From Gemmataceae bacterium (GTDB lineage Bacteria; Planctomycetota; Planctomycetia; Gemmatales; Gemmataceae): 64,000 bases of DNA. The notes beneath the pieces are model-generated. The model did not search any database. It saw only the letters and a list, made by a program, of their open reading frames with translations, and was not told the origin of the DNA. Below are positions 61,041 to 64,000 of this stretch, in pieces. The position numbers were made by a program, and so were the translations under genes. The DNA lies in the NCBI GenBank assembly GCA_022842245.1, contig JALHPZ010000001.1:64001-128000 (forward strand). The letters are read 5' to 3'. Within the stretch, counting starts at the first letter, position 1. The number at the start of each line of letters is the position of its first letter.

Positions 61041-61139
61041 TTCACCGCCGAGGACGCAGAGATCGCAGAGAAGCGATTGAATTCACATCTACCAACTCTT
61101 CTGTTTTCTCTCTGCGTCCTCGGCATCCTCGGCGGTGAA
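61041..61139. repeat. Imperfect long inverted repeat
   Basis: Left arm 61041-61073 begins TTCACCGCCGAGGACGCAGA and the right arm 61105-61139 is its near complement with a small insert. The 31-base middle is AT-richer. Similar CCGAGG.CGCAGAGA elements are dispersed in many bacterial genomes. It would form a strong hairpin between divergent genes. Confidence 0.75.
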
Positions 61140-61161
61140 ATCGGATTTGGAGGATCTTTCC

Positions 61162-62487
61162 ATGGGCACAGACGCGATGTGGACCACGCAGCCGGCGGCG
61201 GCGAACTTCGTGCGCGAGACGCTCGACGGCTTCCTCGAAGTCAACGGCTTTATCAGCCACCTCCGCGACCGGATGCTGCACGAGACGGGCACGCGGCTGC
61301 TCGACTGGGTGGCGCGGTTCGCGCTGCCGCACGACGAAGGCACCGTCCGCCGGCTGCGCGAGGTCGGCTACGCCGAGCGGGGCGGGACCTGGTCGCACGC
61401 GGGCGGGATGTTCCCGGACGTGACGCTCGTGCCGAAGGGTGACCGCCAGTTGTACGTGAAGGTGGAATCGGTCGCCGACTTCGTGCTGGCGCAAGGGCTG
61501 ACGGGCACCGTGACGATCGAGGGCGCGCCGCTCGCGCCGACGCGGACGGCGCGGGTGGCGAAGGAACACCACGCCGAGTGCTGGGTGATCGAACGGCACG
61601 GAGGGAAGCCGGTCGCCGCGGAACTCGTTCTGAAACACCTGGAGGCGTTCCGCCTGCGTCCGCGGGACTTCGACGACGAGATCGACGGGTTCGCCGCGGC
61701 GCGAGGCCGCAACCGCGCCGCCATCGCGGACCTCGGCGTCGACCGCACGTGCGACCTGTTCTTTCAGGCGGAACGCGAGTACTGGCAGATACGGAACCGG
61801 GCGGCGCGCATTCAGAAGGCGCGGCAGGACGCGCTCGGCCTCGGCTGGGCGAACCACGACCACCACACCTATCGCAGCGGTCGGGACAACTTCGCCCCGC
61901 TCATCGCGCTGCTCGAAGAACTCGGCTTTGTCTGCCGCGAGCGCTTCTACGCCGGCAAGGAGGCGGGCTGGGGCGCGCAGGTGCTGGAGCAGCCGAACGT
62001 CGGCGTGGTGATCTTCGCGGACGTCGACCTCTCGCCGGAGGAGGTGACGGGCGACTTCGCGCACGAGCCGTTGCCGCACCGGAAGGAACTCGGCACCGTC
62101 GGCCTGTGGTGCGCGCTGCACGGCGAGGCGTTCCTGCAGGCCGGCATGCACCATCTCGAATGCCAGTTCGCGTTCGACGCGGCGCGGGACCAGTTGAAAC
62201 CTCACGGCGTCGATGCGATGAAGCCGTTCACCGACTTCGCCTTCCTGCGCCAGGCGTTCACGAAGGGGGAAGTCTGGCCGGTGTCGGAGAAGCGGATCGA
62301 CGCGCTGCTCAAGGCCGGCCGGATCACCACGGAGCAGGCGGTGAAGTTCCGCACCGACGGCGCGCTCGGCTCCCACTTGGAGATCCTCCAGCGGGACGAC
62401 GGCTACAAGGGCTTCAACCAGACCGGCATCAACGAGATCATCCTGAAGACCGACCCGCGCCACGCGGAGACGGCGCACGCGCGGTAG
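61162..62487 (+). CDS. Conserved hypothetical protein, 441 residues
   Basis: GGAGG lies eight bases before ATG 61162. The protein is soluble, without a signal peptide. The C-terminal half holds NHDHHTYRSGRDNFAPLIALLEELGF, then GWGAQVLEQP, VGVVIFADVDLSPEE, LGTVGLWCALHGEAFLQAGMHHLE and GVDAMKPFTDFAFLRQAF. The His-rich motif and the paired beta strands look somewhat like a metal-binding VOC-type domain, but I cannot confirm it. No clear operon partner. Confidence 0.75.
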   Translation: MGTDAMWTTQPAAANFVRETLDGFLEVNGFISHLRDRMLHETGTRLLDWVARFALPHDEGTVRRLREVGYAERGGTWSHAGGMFPDVTLVPKGDRQLYVKVESVADFVLAQGLTGTVTIEGAPLAPTRTARVAKEHHAECWVIERHGGKPVAAELVLKHLEAFRLRPRDFDDEIDGFAAARGRNRAAIADLGVDRTCDLFFQAEREYWQIRNRAARIQKARQDALGLGWANHDHHTYRSGRDNFAPLIALLEELGFVCRERFYAGKEAGWGAQVLEQPNVGVVIFADVDLSPEEVTGDFAHEPLPHRKELGTVGLWCALHGEAFLQAGMHHLECQFAFDAARDQLKPHGVDAMKPFTDFAFLRQAFTKGEVWPVSEKRIDALLKAGRITTEQAVKFRTDGALGSHLEILQRDDGYKGFNQTGINEIILKTDPRHAETAHAR

Positions 62488-62590
62488 CATCCGATATTTC
62501 CCGTCCAACCCGGAATTCCCGCTCAACCCGCTTCGCCCGGCCGACCGATCTTGAAGATTGGACCCATTCAGTCGGCAGGGAGGCCGGACC

Positions 62591-63784
62591 GTGCGCAAAC
62601 GCATCCTCATCGGCGCGCTCCTGGCGTGGCTCGCGCCGGCGAGCCTGTACGCGCAAGACGCCCCGGAATCGTTGGCGCAGGCCCCGCCCGCCACGCCGGC
62701 GCCGCGTCCGCAGCCGATGCCGCGCCCCGGCACCCCCGCGCCGCCCGTCGTCCCCACGACGCCGGCGACGCCCACGCCCGGCACGACGCGCGTACTCGCC
62801 GGGCCGACTCCACCAAACTTTGACCTCGCATCGGCCGGCACCCGCGGCCGCTCCATCGAACTGCCGAACATGTACGGCGACTTCCAGGAACTCGCGTCGC
62901 TCTCGCGCGGCATGGCCTCGAACACGGGCGTGCTGCTCAACGAATCCAACCGCGTCGGCGCCGGCCGGCTGCCCGTGCCCGTCATCCGCGGCGCCTACAA
63001 GATCAGCGAGAACGAAGCCCCGCGCCCCGTCGACCGCGTCTACCTCACCTACCACTTCTTCTACGATGTGAACCCCGGCCAGCGGCAGCGGTTCGACCTG
63101 CCCATCACGAACGTCCACCGGCAGACCTTCGGCATCGAAAAGACCTTCCTCGACGGCGACGCCTCGATCGGCCTGCGCCTCCCGCTGCTGCAACTCACCG
63201 GCCCGACGGAACTCGACCGCGCCACCGTCGGCGACCTCAGCATCATCCTGAAGTACGCGTTCATCAACGAACCGCTCGAATTCGACGCGGATGGATCGTT
63301 GCTCGGCGGGCGTGTCCTCTCCGGCGGTCTCGTCGTCACGGCACCCACGGGCGGCGCGGCCGCGTTCACCGTCCAGAACCCGGTCGTGCATCCGACCTTG
63401 TTGCAGCCGTACATCGGCGGCACCACGACGTTCCGCCGAGCCTACGGGCAGTTCATTTCGTCGATCGCCGTGCCGACCGACGACCGCGATACGACCTACC
63501 TCTTCAACAGCGTGCAGGTCGGCTATCTGTTGTTGAACGACCTCTCCGGCTCGCGCTTCGTGCGCTCGGTGACGCCGATCGCGGAGTTGCACGTGAACGT
63601 GCCGTTCAACAATCGGGACATTAACAAGTTCCCGGTGGGCGCGACGGACATCGTGAGTTTCACGGTGGGCACGTCGTTCGGCTTGGGGAGCCGGTCGAGC
63701 CTGAACCTCGGCGTGAACGCCCCCGTCACCGGGCCGCGCGTCTACGCGCTCGAAACGCTCGTGCACCTGAACGTGCGGTATTGA
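62591..63784 (+). CDS. Secreted protein, probable outer-membrane beta-barrel
   Basis: 397 residues from GTG 62591 with GGGAGG seven bases ahead. Signal peptide (ILIGALLAWLAPASLYAQ), a Pro/Thr-rich linker to about residue 75, then amphipathic strands such as VYLTYHFFYDV, TFGIEKTFLDGDASIGLRLPL and DIVSFTVGTSFGLGSRSSLNLG, ending HLNVRY. The aromatic C-terminus and strand pattern fit a porin-like or MetA-type barrel. Paralogue-like in layout to the protein at 15512-16390. Confidence 0.78.
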   Translation: MRKRILIGALLAWLAPASLYAQDAPESLAQAPPATPAPRPQPMPRPGTPAPPVVPTTPATPTPGTTRVLAGPTPPNFDLASAGTRGRSIELPNMYGDFQELASLSRGMASNTGVLLNESNRVGAGRLPVPVIRGAYKISENEAPRPVDRVYLTYHFFYDVNPGQRQRFDLPITNVHRQTFGIEKTFLDGDASIGLRLPLLQLTGPTELDRATVGDLSIILKYAFINEPLEFDADGSLLGGRVLSGGLVVTAPTGGAAAFTVQNPVVHPTLLQPYIGGTTTFRRAYGQFISSIAVPTDDRDTTYLFNSVQVGYLLLNDLSGSRFVRSVTPIAELHVNVPFNNRDINKFPVGATDIVSFTVGTSFGLGSRSSLNLGVNAPVTGPRVYALETLVHLNVRY

Positions 63785-63839
63785 CGGCCGCGCGGGGCGG
63801 GACGGCGTAGGATGGCGGAAGCCGCTGAGGAGGCTTCCC

Positions 63840-64000
63840 ATGGTTCGCATGGCCTTTCTGATGCTCTTCGTCGCCGGTTGCGCGAAGCCGGCGGAACCGG
63901 TCGCCGCCCCCAAGCCCAGCCCGTTCTATCAGTGGTGCGTGGCTGAGAAGTTCGGTGAAACCTCGCCCGAAGGCACGCACACCAGCCGTTCCGGCGGGGA
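63840..64000 (+). CDS. Lipoprotein, N-terminal part (runs off window)
   Basis: GAGGAGG lies six bases before ATG 63840. The start MVRMAFLMLFVAGCAKPAEP has a lipobox (VAGC) for lipid attachment and signal peptidase II. The next residues PSPFYQWCVAEKFGETSPEG contain one more Cys. Nothing more can be said because the window ends in the gene. Confidence 0.72.
   Translation, partial: MVRMAFLMLFVAGCAKPAEPVAAPKPSPFYQWCVAEKFGETSPEGTHTSRSGG

Overview
The window is 64 kb of GC-rich DNA (clearly above 60% G+C) that reads as the chromosome of a planctomycete, most likely a member of the Gemmataceae. This is inferred from gene content: an RHS gene of planctomycete style, an FHA protein beginning MPLSPWLTF, long secreted proteins of planctomycete type, LpxC with an OmpH/Skp chaperone, many GTG and TTG starts, and a BNR/sortilin-like giant protein. 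LpxC, OmpH and two proteins that look like outer-membrane barrels ending in Arg-Tyr imply a Gram-negative type envelope. I could not run any search, so taxonomy and family names rest on recognised motifs.

Layout. 0-7 kb: end of a small planctomycete protein, a secreted degenerate subtilase, an M20 peptidase translationally coupled to an ankyrin protein, a Tat-exported sugar isomerase-like protein, and two small unknown genes that share a duplicated upstream leader. 7-15 kb: a complete kdp potassium-uptake operon, read leftwards as small membrane ORF-kdpF-kdpA-kdpB-kdpC-kdpD-kdpE. 15-25 kb: an envelope protein, an Na+/H+ antiporter-like carrier, a ParB-like protein, phosphohexomutase, a double-RCK potassium-channel-like protein, PsuG-like glycosidase, rhomboid protease and alpha/beta hydrolase. 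25-37 kb: rpmI-rplT, rsmH, a LysM protein, ompH-lpxC-oxidoreductase (lipid A and envelope), a 1064-residue BNR-repeat protein, a peroxiredoxin, a DJ-1/PfpI protein lacking its Cys, and a secreted protein followed by a clear terminator.

37.8-49.7 kb is the accessory region. It begins with tRNA-Gln and holds a transposase/integrase remnant, an alpha-2-macroglobulin C-terminal remnant, a three-gene two-component operon whose hybrid kinase carries a LOV photosensor domain, an IS701-type remnant, a truncated-looking methyltransferase gene, a CHC2 zinc-finger remnant, a probable group II intron 3' end, and an AT-rich RHS toxin/immunity-like pair. The RHS C-terminal domain looks like a caspase-fold protease. 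Interspersed GC-rich hairpin repeats close the region.

49.7-64 kb returns to core-like genes. A leftward cluster runs ferritin-like protein, secreted His-rich repeat protein, tiny membrane protein, HlyD adaptor, RND pump and exported methyltransferase. The tiny gene ends at a TGA that may be a selenocysteine codon. The rest is a rhodanese, an ECF sigma factor with its zinc anti-sigma protein, an FHA protein, a saccharopine dehydrogenase-like protein, a conserved unknown, an outer-membrane-like barrel and the start of a lipoprotein.

The strongest candidates for undescribed biology are the putative UGA/SECIS small protein (54.8-55.0 kb), the RHS caspase-like toxin with its membrane partner (47.3-49.5 kb), the LOV hybrid kinase operon (39.3-45.4 kb) and the pseudo-subtilase (0.2-2.8 kb).
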